In this document: one piece after another, positions 1-14,606 of the stretch
Position numbering within the stretch: position 1 is the stretch's first letter
How the letters are laid out: each line of letters opens with the position of its first letter
Origin: Whitmania pigra
Taxonomy: Eukaryota; Annelida; Clitellata; Hirudinida; Haemopidae
Length of the DNA: 64,000 nt
Assembly: GCA_021613335.1 (NCBI GenBank)
Contig: JAJTWR010000251.1
Span: 697,001 to 761,000, forward strand
Direction: 5' to 3'
The notes under the pieces: model-generated
Database searches by the model: none
What the model was told of the DNA's origin: nothing
The model's input: the letters and a program-made list of their open reading frames with translations, nothing else
Made by a program: the position numbers and the translations under genes

Positions 1-307
1 ATAAAATATTAAAAAGTATGTACTCTTCCTTCCAATAAGTTATTTTATTGCCGTTATTAATTCAATCTTTAGGAATTGTATTTTTTTTTGTTCCTTGGAG
101 TTTATTAATCTAACTGCATAGAATACATCAAAAACAAAATTACATAACATCAACCATGAACAGGAAACATCCTAAAGAGAAAAAACTCCCGCTGCCGGAT
201 ATCCATTTACAAATAATGTAATTTCAAAAGGCGGATAAAGTATTGCGACATTGCAGTGCATTTGGAATCAAAAGCATTTTAATGGATTAAAAATAATTTA
301 TTTTCAG

Positions 308-2279
308 TTGTGCCAGTCATGCAGACGTTCATTTCCTTCCCGCTGAATATGAAGGAACGTACTTTGAGGGTGGTGCTCTTCAAGAACACTGTGGACTGTT
401 CGTAGGTGACCGATACCGTACTGAAAGGTCAAAATTTCACCTGGTTGCACACGAAGGACGAGGTGAATAATCGAGTTATTTTTAATTTTGGTAGCCCCAC
501 TATTCTTAAATTTAATATGATATTATAAATTGTATTTATATCTTAATGCTGCTGCAAAATGTAATTGATGATTGAATTTCGATATTATTGAATTTAGTGC
601 ACACCTCGTATCAAGTTGTTTTGTGTACTTGTTTTTTTTTTAACAAAGTTATTTGAAATTGAAATAACATTTAATTAATTATATTATTTACTTGTATTTA
701 ATATTTTAAAATATAATTTAGTATTTTAATTAATTATTTTTTAAATCTTAGCTCTTGTCGAAATATGACGAGCCTTATCTTGGTGCGGAGGCTCTTGTCG
801 CAGCCGACAAAACCAACGGAAGGCCCTTATTCGTAAGCTGTCAATCATATTATTAACTAAATAACACTCCTGCACAGCATCAACATAACAACTTCGTAAT
901 ATCGTAATATTATCCTAACAATAACAATCTTAAATTTGGTTCATCCTGATAAATTTATGAAATTAAATATTTGTAATCAATAACCGATCGATTTTTATTG
1001 TACCAGTTGATGTTGGGATTCTTTTTGGGCAAGTTCGAATTCGCTTTGGAGCCGTCATCTGAGCAGCTTGTCGGGTGCAGGGGACCGAACCAAAACCAGC
1101 TCCTCACTACCATGAAGATATGGGGTAAAACCCATCACCTGTACAACCTGACCTTGCTTAAGAAAGAAGGTAATTTCAGTTGTTTGAAATCTAATTCATT
1201 TCAACCGCATACATAAACTAATTTAAAAAAAAAACTTGAGTTAAGCTGAGTTTTCAAGGACATAGTTTTGTAATTTATTAACCAGCAATCATCTTGTGTT
1301 TAACGTCAGTCTCTAGTCTAGTCGATTCATCGATTTTAGTTTCAATTTGATATTTTATTATTAAATTTCTGATTGGTTGCAATGTGTACCCTATTGAATT
1401 TTTGATTGGTTACTTGTAGTGTGTTAGAACTAACGTAATTCAAAAATAATAACTTTATTATTTTCATCTTATCTTTCACGTAGACGTCCTTTCACTTATT
1501 TTTAAAATTATATTAATATAATATAACATAACATAATCGAATACAAATGTCATATCATATTAAGATTATAACATTAGTAGCATAGTATATTATATATATA
1601 TATATATATACTATATTATATTATAGTATAGCGGTAATAGTAGTATTAGAAATATAATACATGCTTACTGATAAAAATTTGTGCACATTATTTAAAATGC
1701 GTTATTTTTTCTTCTAGACCCAACGACTGAGGCTCCGACTACCCTTGATCCTTCAACCCCCAAAACCACGACCCCTAGAACCACAAGACCCATAACCACA
1801 ACTCCTGCTCCAACTGTCCCCCCGTCGATCCACCTGGTATCGAGTTTGAAGTTTTCCTCGCCATCCTGATAGTGGTTCTGGTGGTGATAATTGTGGTGGT
1901 GGGAATCAAGGTAAGAACTATTAAAATTTGTTGCTATTTGTAAAGCAACTCTTTCTATTATTTATGAATATATATTATTTATAATTATAGATCATGTAAT
2001 TATAGATATAATATAAGAATATTATTATTTATGAATAAATTGTTAGTTATTATTATTATTTTTATATTATTATTACTTACTCATTGCCTTTTATTTAGCT
2101 AGCCAGTTACTTTTATTGTGAGTTTTAAAATATATATTTTTACTACTACTATTTTTACAACAAATAATTTTATCTCAGTTTTTTTTTTAATTTTTGTATC
2201 TTGAACTGTGCTATGTTGTATTTCATCTGTGTTTAATTGATATTATGTGCCATTTCAGATAGCTAAATCTTCCGAGTAA
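308..2279 (+). pseudogene. Broken gene for a single-pass membrane protein with a Thr/Pro-rich stalk (5' end missing)
   Basis: Five exons can be joined: 308-462, 752-832, 1007-1169, 1718-1910 and 2259-2279, all with AG acceptors and GT donors and matching phase. The product would be an extracellular domain with several Cys, a stalk rich in Thr and Pro (TTEAPTT, TTTPRTTRP), one membrane helix (VFLAILIVVLVVIIVVV) and a short tail ending IAKSSE. Two lesions are seen. A TAG lies in frame at 403-405, with good coding sense on both sides. The frame also shifts by one base at the run of six C (1818-1823): the stalk and the helix are open only in different frames, and a seventh C would join them. AATAAA follows at 2492. 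No start codon or signal peptide is visible, so the gene probably begins upstream of the window. I do not recognise the family. It may be a recent pseudogene or a gene with sequence errors. Confidence 0.5.
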
Positions 2280-2497
2280 ACCGAATGTCACGTTGGATCG
2301 CGCCAAACACCTAACGCATGAACAAACATTTATTTCTTTCAAATGTTTTGGAAATTCATTCGAATTAATTTAAATTCATAGAATTGTTATAACCACGTTA
2401 GAGTTTATTATTATGAGATGTTTGGCGCTGAGGAGATTTACTTATTATTATTAAAATAGCAAGTATTCATAATTGAATATTTTTGAAATTCAATAAA

Positions 2498-3010
2498 TTC
2501 TAAAACATATATTCTTGTTGTTTGAGCTGGAATTTATAAAAAAATTAAAAAAAAACAAAACCAACTGAAAGAGGTTGAAGAAAGTCTGACAATTCTTTTC
2601 GAGACTTGCGGATTTGGCAATCGTGATTTTAAAAATTATAACAATAAATTAAAAATATTTATTTAAATAATATTTAATATATAAAATAAATATAAATAAA
2701 ATAATCTAATAAAATGTAATTTATAAAATAAGCGTGTAATATAATAAATTATAATCTATGTATTATTTAAATATTTACTGAAAACATTCTTAAAGGGCAA
2801 ATAGTTCAAATAGTACACTTTTAATTAAAAAGGCTGAGTCATCAGCATGCAACAGTTATTTTTTGAATCTAGTTTTCGATAAATCAATAAATTATTAAAA
2901 CAAAATATGACAAAACAATTTTTGTTAATTTCATAAGTCGATAATGAATAATGATAATGATGACGAACACAATAACCTTAATCATCATCAGCATCATCAC
3001 TACTTTTCCA
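2498..3010. other. AT-rich spacer
   Basis: Mostly A/T with short AATA/TTAT runs. No open frame with coding character, RNA gene or repeat array was seen. Confidence 0.5.
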
Positions 3011-3011
3011 G

Positions 3012-3307
3012 CCGCCCTAGACGACATGGACCTGGTTGGTGATGGTTCAAACCCTCATCACGAAGTGCATGGAAAACCTGAACCTCTGCAATGAATACTA
3101 CCTACAACTCATCAAATAGACCACAAAACAGGTGGATGGGCGGTTGAATGAACTGATTGATGAATAGTCGACAAATAGACAGACATGAGATGTCTGGCAA
3201 GCAACATCATGAGTTCCTGGAGAAGTATTTATTCATTTTGTCACGGAAAATTTCTCTTCTGCAAGCATCTGCTAACACACTCATTGACGGACGCCAATTT
3301 GGTCGGT
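3012..3307 (+). pseudogene. Degraded fragment resembling a MyTH4 domain
   Basis: After an acceptor-like TTTTCCAG (3004-3011), the frame through 3045-3116 reads VQTLITKCMENLNLCNEYYL and then QLIK. A TAG follows at 3117-3119, and the same frame continues TTKQVDGRLNELI. MyTH4 domains of myosin and PLEKHH tails carry a segment of the form LRDExxxQLxKQTT, so the TAG sits exactly where Gln is expected (CAG or CAA to TAG). Further coding-like sequence (RCLASNIMSSW, then KHLLTHSL) lies at 3188-3306 in another frame and ends at a donor-like GTGAAA. With a stop and a frame break, this looks like a decaying exon, not a working gene. The family call rests on one motif and is tentative. Confidence 0.3.
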
Positions 3308-3410
3308 GAAACTCAATAATGACTTTAATTGAAGATAAAGCAACACAGATTCTCTGCTCATAAATTACTATAATTGTCGTAAAACCATTGTCTTTAATAA
3401 TAAAATAATC

Positions 3411-3769
3411 ATGGAAGGCAATAAGATTTTAAGAGAACAAATTCCACCAGAAAAGTCTGATAGCCAAATTGGCACCTGGCCAAAATCTGACAACTTAAAG
3501 CCGACTGTCCTTAAGAGCAGACATGCTAATCGAATTAATGACATTGAGAAGACCCTCAATGCTATTGGTCAGTAAGATGAATAAATTAAATGCTAAATAT
3601 AAAACTAACTGTATAAAAATAAAAAAAGTAATAGGCATACAAATGTAGAAAAAAGTCTAAGCTTTCTAAGCTGATTGCAAACCAAACATCACAGAGATAG
3701 AAGCAGGTCAATCAGTTGTAAAATAATGATAATGATAATAATAATAAAAATAATAATATTAATAATAAT

Positions 3770-3841
<72 letters not shown>

Positions 3842-3878
3842 GATCAGGTCAATCAGTTGTAAAATAATGATAATGATA

Positions 3879-3951
<73 letters not shown>

Positions 3952-4398
3952 GACACTAATCAAGACACTGACACAGACTCAAAATAAGTAAGAAATTGTA
4001 ATAAATGATAGCAAGTCCACCTCCTCTAGACACGATTAAAATTCTTTCACAAGCTGCACAAAAAAGACTTCTCCAATATTATGCCTGAATAAAAATCTAA
4101 AAACCATTTAAAAACAACAATTATGTTATTATTAATATTATTAGACGACAAAACCAATAAATGCCATTTTAAAAAAGACGCTTGCACTAACAGGCAGCAC
4201 CGATCAAGATTCTCGAGGCATAGATGCTGAATAAAATATTTGCAATAAAAATAAGCTCCTCGACGACACACCTTCTTTAGCGTCGACTTCACCTTCGATG
4301 ACGTGATGAGAAAAGTCATCCAAAAGAATTGTCTGCTAAGTCACTGTGACCAAAAAAGAGTGGATGAGTATCTTAAGAAGCATCTTATTACACTGTAA
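3411..4398 (+). CDS. Putative two-exon gene for a 92-residue protein
   Basis: Exon 1 (3411-3571) starts with ATG and ends at a strong donor (GTAAGA). Exon 2 (4281-4398) follows the acceptor CACCTTCTTTAG and ends in TAA. The phases match (2 bases plus 1), giving 92 residues. The protein is charged and soluble-looking, with no signal peptide or membrane helix. It starts MEGNKILREQIPPEKSDSQ, and the second exon encodes DDVMRKVIQKNCLL and ends EYLKKHLITL, which looks helical. An AATAAA lies about 215 bases downstream (4614). The 0.7-kb intron is filled by AAT arrays. I do not recognise a family. Codon sense is good on this strand, while the longer antisense frames here look random. Other exons could be missing. 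Confidence 0.4.
3703..3950. repeat. Duplicated block containing AAT/TAA arrays
   Basis: Two AAT arrays (about 3738-3840 and 3886-3950) are each preceded by the same sequence of about 33 bases (starting CAGGTCAATCAGTTGTAAAA at about 3703 and 3845). The block of about 140 bases is therefore a tandem duplication. Confidence 0.85.
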
Positions 4399-4791
4399 AG
4401 CGGGGTTGGCAGCAATGGCAAATGGCTGAGGTTAGAAACTCTGTCAGAAAAATATTCTACAAATGCGATGAAAGCACTCGAATAACCTATGACACTGATG
4501 ACAACAACAACATTGACAACAAGATATTCTGAAACCACTGCCAACCCCGATACCAACAACGGGAAATCCCGGCTCGAAACGATGCCACTTTGACATGAAA
4601 AAGGAAAGATGTAAATAAAACATTACAATATCATTATTATTAATATTATTATTATTAATTTACAATTTTACGATGAAAATATCACTAATAATAATTATTA
4701 TTATTACAAAATAACCACCAAGTTAATAATATCACAAGGGTAAATAAAGTCAATGTCATCTTTATTTGGTCGCCAATCTTCTTTCAATCGA

Positions 4792-6405
4792 TCAGACTTT
4801 TGGTTTCTGGAAGTAATCGCCGAGAAAGACGATGGACTTCGTGGTGATCTTCACCTGGCTTCCGAGAGTCCTCACAATTGGGGAGGTGAAGAGGAGGTCG
4901 TCCAAAAGGTCAGCATTCAGAGCCCTCACAAACATGTGCATCTGTGATGAGGGGATGAATTATGTTGAGATATGATAGAGGAGATAATGATAATGATGGA
5001 GATGTAATAAACACAATAATTTAATCATTATGATAATAATAATTATTATAATAGCAATAATAGTTCATCACTTAATGCATAGCATCAGAGGTGCTTTGGT
5101 TGGTTAGATACCTTGAAGAGTTTAGCAACAGGATGAACCAGATTAGCATGGCATTTAGCAACTGCCACGATCATTAGTTGGTTTAGTATTACAACAACAA
5201 CTAAATCATTACTCACATTGCAGTATTACAACAACTCCTATACCCTTACTCATTTTAGTAAAACAGCAACAATTACTACATCTTACAACAACAGTAGCAA
5301 AAACTACAATCCTGTCATCTGACCTCTCTCTGACCGACGACCTTGAAGAGTTCAACCTGAATGTCATTTTGTAGCTTGAGATTGAGCCAGAAGTCACATT
5401 CCTCCTTCCACGAGTTCATGAACTGACCTATATTCATTCCTGGAAGAACAACTCGACATCATTAATGTTGTCGTTTTTTTCCATTCCCTTTACTCAAATC
5501 TAAAAATGACCTCAAAAAACGAAAACCCACCATCGTAATTGAAAGCATACTTCAGCCAGAACAAGTCACCGACCGAATTGCGAAGGTCCTTGATGGACTT
5601 TCCTGCCAACTTCTTCGTCTCACAGCCGAGAACGTTCGTGGCGAAGGTTTCGAATTTTCTGAGGGGGGTCGAGCAGATGCTGACCTGGCTCCCGTAAGCC
5701 GCGTTGAGGAATTTTAGCCCTGAGTCCGTTCCACCAGACACCACGGCCAAGAGGTGGTTTTCTCCGACGACCTATTAAACAGTCACAATGGTGGTAACTT
5801 GATTTGACTGCATCAGCTATTAAGAAAGTAATTTTTAATTGGTCGGTATTGATGATGTAAAACGTTTTGTTTTCTAACACGAAATAAATTGCGAGTCGAT
5901 AATAATTCAGATGTTTCTTGATCTATGTTTGATAAACTGCAGAGTGCAGTCAGTCTGCAGAGAGATGCTTCAGCACAACTGCTTGTCCAGGATAAAACAT
6001 GCACATATGAAGGAAATAAATTCAGGGAGAACTCAAAACAGTTGTCTCAACACTTATGAGGACATATATAAGTTGTAAAGATGTTCTATAAGCTATATTC
6101 TAACTGCATTTTGATTATCCTAACTAAGCATTACCATACCTTAACCAACATCACATAATCAACCATCAAATTCATCCACCGAGATTCATTTAAGCATTAC
6201 TGATTTTTAATTTTATTTATCATAAATCCAACTTTCTTGAAATTGAATACCAACTAAACGAAACTCTCACCTTGAATCCAAGAACAACCCTTCCTTCTTT
6301 TTTCTCAACTCCTTCATTCAGAACTCTCCAAGCGCCGATCATGACATCTTTTATGAAAGAACATGGCAGTACGGAAACCTCGAGCAAATCCACCGTCTGA
6401 GACAT
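4792..6405 (-). CDS. Unrecognised 207-residue protein, four exons
   Basis: Exons in coding order are 6405-6271, 5771-5531, 5439-5342 and 4941-4792. Every junction has AG/GT signals and compatible phase, and the sum is 624 bases with a TGA stop. The start ATG at 6405 gives MSQTVDLLEV. The frame also runs into an AG just inside it (TCTCAG ending 6397), so an upstream exon is possible. The protein has no signal peptide or membrane helix. Its pattern of beta strands and amphipathic helices (LLEVSVLP, HLLAVVSGG, then IQVELFK, MHMFVRALNADLLDDLLFTS, KITTKSIVFLGDYF) suggests two tandem alpha+beta domains of the dimeric-barrel/muconolactone-isomerase type. That is a fold guess only. I do not know its function. 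Confidence 0.6.
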
Positions 6406-6408
6406 CAC

Positions 6409-8872
<2,464 letters not shown>

Positions 8873-11800
8873 ATGACCATGACCTTTGTGGACGTTCTTG
8901 TTATCATTCTCCTCCCGAGACTTGTTCTGAGCGACACCGACCACCGGTGGCGACAAGACGCCGTGGTAGTCGAGAAGTCACCTCCAGGAACCGTCGTCTG
9001 CAACGTCAAGGAATTAGCTCTAACGTTGGCACCAGATAACAAGACCAGAGTCAATAAGCACCTCTTGAGATTCCGAATCAAGACGTCCGCTTCAAGTGCG
9101 ACTAGCAGTGGTAACGGCAGTAAGTATTCTGGAGAGGACTTCAAAATCAACGAAACAACTGGAGAACTAGCGGCGAAGAGATCTTTGAATCGCGACCTGC
9201 TCTGTCCAGGACTTGAACTCTGTATCGCTCGATTGGATGTTCAGGTTTGCGAGGAGACCAATTTATTAATTCAATAAATAAGAAAAAAAACAACTACAGC
9301 TTATGAATCTTTTGAGTTATTCCAAAAGCACAGTTATTTTATCTTAATCTTAATCTTATTTTAAATAAATTAATAAAATAATCTTGGATATCCTGCTAGG
9401 TTTCTAGACATAAAACAGTATTTACAAATTTGCACGCCTAGACCGTGACTACAGGAGCGTTATCTGTTGGAAATTCATCCACAGGTAACACCCGTGGAAT
9501 ACTACCAAGTCATTGGAATCAATATCACATTGTTGGATATCAATGACCATGCTCCCACTTTTCCATCAAACGAGAGCAGAATTTTCCTCTCTACCAACTC
9601 CAGGAAAGGTCAGCTACTCCAGTTGCCCTTTGCCCTTGATCCTGACGAAGGTCGAAACGGTTCCGTCTGGTATGAACTCTTGGGGGTCGGGAATGACACC
9701 CTACATGACCTGGATGGATTTTTATCATTAGAGGTTGGAGCTGCTTAATATTCAACTAGTTAATAATTAGAGACTAATTAATAATAAATGGTGGTCGTGA
9801 ATATTTAATTACTCTAAGGGAAAAAACACTCTTAATTGAGCGGAGTTATCAATAGCCAGCAGGTTTGGCGATTGCTTAAATGAGGCTGCTTAATATTCAT
9901 AATTTATTTATTTAATGGTAATTATTTATTTATGTTACTAGGGCTAACGTGCAGTTAATTTCAGCTAAATAGCTACCCTGCAACAATGTTTATTAAATTA
10001 ACATTAGTTGGTGAATGCAAGTTAAGTTGCAATCACGTAATTTATAGCCGACCACCGTGTAATGCTCGTTCTGACAACCACTCGATGAAATATTCTCGAA
10101 TGCTTTTGATGTGCGCCTGCCAAAGTCTGACCCCGTCAAATATTCTAGAACACAATATAAGGCCATTCATGTAGCACTTCCAATGACACACCTTAGCATT
10201 TGACGTCCGTATATACTCGAATGTATTGGAATTCAGTTTTATCATTGCAATATTAAACGCAGATGAGAAGCTGCGAAGGCAACCAACCGTGTCCAATTCT
10301 GAAAGTCACGAGAAATTTTAACTCCTCCTTTTCCATGGAAAGACTTTCCAGTCACTTTCTACTTCTCGCCACGGATCGAGGAATTCGGCCTCTCTCCGGA
10401 AGCACTGTCGTCACGCTCAAATTCATCCACTCACCTCCAGAAGCCTGGCTGGCATTTGAGACGACGTCTTACTCAGTCAGCGTTCAGGAGAACAAGGAGG
10501 CAGAGCTTGCCCTTATCGAGGTCAATGCAGTACCACTGAATCGTTACCCCTCTGCAGCTGATCTCATGACCATCTCTTATTCTCTAGTCAAGATGGAGGA
10601 TGGAAACTGTTCGGATGTGGGTGTTTGATCTTGGAGAAGTTGTTCTGTGTGAACTTGGTGATTTGTTCCCTTTTTGATGACAAATGCCTTTGGGATGGTA
10701 AAATGCAATCGAGTGATGTTGCATTTAAAACCGAGTCTTGGCAATTCGGTGTTCTGTATTTAGGCTGAAAGTATCTTGGGAGATGATAAGTGGAATGCTA
10801 TTGTAATTATTACTACAATTTTTTAAAATAAAAATATTATAACTGTATTATTATTTAGGCTTTCCACATCGACAGTTCAACCGGGATCGTGACATCCATT
10901 ACACTGGATTACGAAACTTTTCAGTCCTGCTCCTTCCAGGTAAAAGCCAGTCTATTTCTTCCGCAGACGACATCGGCGATCTCGGCTGCTATGGCTGCAG
11001 CAGCCAGTGAAGCCGCTGCGACACCGGCTACGACAATCGTGGTAGTCTACGTTGGTAATATCAACGATCACGCCCCAACCATCGAACTGACGACCTCAGG
11101 GTCAACTGTCAAGGCCGGGTCACCGGAAGGCACGTTGGTAGCTCAGCTGGTGGCAGGAGATTTAGACGATTTGTCAGCTGGAATGAATGACTCGGTCAAT
11201 TGCACCGTCGATTCGTCATTCCGACTTTTCCAGCTTCAGCAAACTCCTCTTCCTCTTCATTATCATCAATACGACCTGGTGACTTCAAGTATTTTTCCAC
11301 TCCAGAAGTTTTCATCCAGCTTTCTTTCTGTCAGCATCTTCTGCTCCGATTCCGGTGGCATAATCACCAAGCGACTACTAGGTGTCAACATAATCAGACG
11401 TGCACCCTCCTTTCGCAACGGATCGTTGCTTCTCAGCCTGGAAAGCAATCAACTGGAACCGGGCCAAGTACTCGTGGAAAGACTTGACATCATTCCGGGA
11501 GACTCAGACGTCACGGTCTTTTCCGTCAAAGCGCACGACGAGCGTAACCGTGGAATGTTGGAAATAACGCCGCAGAGTATCGGAGAGCTGATCATCAGTG
11601 TATCGTACCGTGGAGATTTTAAGGCCGGTTTGTACGGATTCAACGTAACGGTTGCCGACGCCGCGGACTCGAATCTCAACGACACCGTGGTTTTCCAGCT
11701 CGTGGTGGAGTCAACGAATACGATTTATCCGTCTACTCCGTTCATCCAGGTTAATTCCAGGACAGCAAGCAACACGCAGCTTCTCGTATCAACATCAGTC

Positions 11801-13353
11801 TCTATCGACATCAACAACAAAAACACTAGTATTACTAACAACGACTACATTAATAACAATCATTATAGTAGTTATAGTAACAATAATAATAGGACTAACA
11901 CTGATTACCCAAAGGTCTTTCTATCTGGCAATGCAACTACCCCAAGTATGGCGACCCCCAGCAACAATAGTGTGGACAGTTCCACTTTGATCAACAACGA
12001 CGACAAAAACATCATCATCATCATCACTGCCATCGCTTGTGGAACACTGGTTCTTATCATAATTATCATCGCAGCGGTGATTGTTCTGATCAGTAAGTAT
12101 AAGATCAGAAAGGGCCTGACAGCCTTGCCCTCTGCACATGGCTCCACTATAAGCCCTCTCAGACCCATACCCCCTAGAAGCAACCATGCAGAAGATGAGG
12201 GCATGACTATATCTGGTGATGTATCGCCTGCAACTGTTGAGGTGAGTGAACATTGACCTGGTGATTGATCTGTTTTGACCGTCAAACTCGTTCAAGCAAC
12301 AAAGTTTTTTCTAACTTTGTGTATTTTCTTGTTTTTTATAAAGTCGTATTTTTAACATTCAGAATTATTAATATTTTATATTAATAATATTTTATTAATT
12401 TATATATTTATAATGCAATTATTATTTTATTTATTTATTTATGTATATAGTTTTATTAATATTTGTATAAGATATATTAATTGTATGTAGGTAGTTATAG
12501 CAATTATAATTAACTTTAAAAGATTTATAATTATAATAATTATTCCGTAATTATTCGGCAGATAAGAGACGAGGAAAGTCTGAAATCAGTGACCGACAGT
12601 GGCAAAGGTCAAAGCGGTGAAGAAGAGGTCAATTTCTCAAGTGGATCAAACCTGGCCGGAGAGTTCATTCAGACCCATAAATGTCAGTCACAATTAATTA
12701 ATTAATTATTCGAAATCATAATTACATATAATTAATAGAAATTGCTTTTTTGGCTAACATTCTTCTAAATTACATTATAATAATTTATTTTAACACATTA
12801 TTATTATATTATAATTGCATTATAAATAATTCCTTCGATAATATCACAATTTTAATTTCAAATAATAAATGTCAACTATAATTTCCACATATTGATCACA
12901 GACTATGTTTATCATCCTCTCACGCCACTGTCCGACTTTCATCAAATCAATCGATTGGATTCCTGTTCAACTCCTGGAAAAATCCCTCACATCCACCCGT
13001 CATCTCTCAGTCTTTCCGACCGGAAGAACCGATCCAAGATCAAGGTGGGAACAGGTCTACAATCGATCTACAATGTTCCAGATTACCTGAAATCCAACAG
13101 CATTAACCCAAACGATTCTGGTGATGGACAAACAAACCCCAATTTTCGACCAGTGCCGAAGAGAAGAGGCACCGTGCCCCATCCTCAAAAGTCACCTTTG
13201 TCCCCAGTTTACCACGACCTCTACAGTCAGCCAGTAATAATAAAGAAGCAGATAATACCTCAGTCTAGCAGATCTAATGTGCCTTGTACTTTCAAAACTG
13301 ATGTAACACGCCAGAATAACCTTGACAATGCTATGAAGGACTCTTTCGTTTGA
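8873..13353 (+). CDS. Delta-type protocadherin, six exons
   Basis: Exons 8873-9244, 9455-9733, 10263-10616, 10859-12241, 12562-12682 and 12902-13353 join without frame loss to 986 residues. Residues 1-20 form a signal peptide. About five cadherin repeats follow. The calcium-binding linkers read DINDHAP (152-158) and NINDHAP (402-408), and typical FKINETTGEL and AFHIDSSTGIV segments are present. The membrane-proximal repeats are divergent. A membrane helix lies near 720-749, followed by Lys/Arg and a tail of about 237 residues. Exon 5 encodes SVTDSGKGQSGEEE, close to the conserved SGKGD motif in the tails of vertebrate delta-protocadherins. The protein should mediate calcium-dependent cell adhesion. 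The extracellular part is shorter than the six or seven repeats of vertebrate delta members. A missed small exon in the intron 9734-10262 cannot be excluded. Confidence 0.85.
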
Positions 13354-14036
13354 TTGTCGCAAAACAAATGATTCTTGTAATCATTATTAATTATGATATA
13401 TAATTTTATAATATAAATAAATACATGAATTATGCGGCAAAGGTTATGCATGGATGTTGACGGAATATAATGTTCTTGTTTTCTAAGTCTACTCGCAAGG
13501 TGGAAGTTAAAAAAAACAATTTCCTCTAGCGAATAGTCCATAAAGGTCTATAATACAAAAAATTAATCTTATTTATCTAAAACATTTAAAACTTTGAAAT
13601 TATTATAAGTTTTTCATTTCAAAAATATATATTTTGTTGAAGTAAATCATTTTAACACTTGGACAAATATAAAAATTGCATTTATTTTTATAAATTAAAA
13701 TTAAAATAATGAACATTCACTTTGGTAAGCGATATTGATTTAAATTGAATAGTTAAGTTTATCTAAAATTAAAAAAAATAGACAAAATACATGACAAGAG
13801 TCGCATTAATACTGAAGTGATCAAGCTGATCATCAACATCATCATCATCATCAATTCGTCATTCAATTGTTATAAATAAGCAAATATTATTGAAATTATA
13901 AATTATATCAACCTTGGCTCAACAAAAGTCATTCAGTGATAATTAAAAGCTAATTATTATTGTTAATGACATCATTACCATCATCAGCAACACCCTCATC
14001 GTACTCATAAATTTACCAACGGACAAAAACAATATC

Positions 14037-14543
14037 TCAGACATCATCATCGCTGTCGTCATCCTCATCGTCATCGTCCTCGGCGACAAATCCCAGCCGC
14101 CTTTGTCGTCGTTCTCTGTCGCGAGAACCTAAATCGGCAGCAGCGACCGAGCAGCCGCTCACACCGCCCGACGCCGTCGTGGTCGACATTCTGGAATGAA
14201 TCTTCATATGTTTGCGTAAGGACGATGGATGTGTGTAGGTCTTGTCGCAGCCTCCAATCCGGCAAGCGTATGGTTTCTCGTTCGTGTGGACGTGGCTGTG
14301 TTTCTTGCGGTCGGAGCTGTTGGCGAATCGCCGGTCGCAGCCCGGATGTTCGCATCGGAAGGGTTTCTCGCCTGAAGAATGAAATATTAAGTTTTTATTT
14401 TCATTCCCTAGGTGGCGAGAGAGTCTGAAATTTGTGAGTGCTTATTTAGTTTGTTACTCGAAGCCATTATTTTATTAGATATCGTTTGTAATTAAAAAAT
14501 CATCATCATCAGTATTTTTTAAAAATTATTATTTTTATTATTA

Positions 14544-14606
<63 letters not shown>

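Noticed and set aside
11905..12295. Two minus-strand frames of about 125 codons
   Set aside because: Antisense of the protocadherin stalk and helix region.
13260..13541. 93-codon minus-strand frame
   Set aside because: Overlaps the protocadherin last exon and its 3' flank. No coding character.
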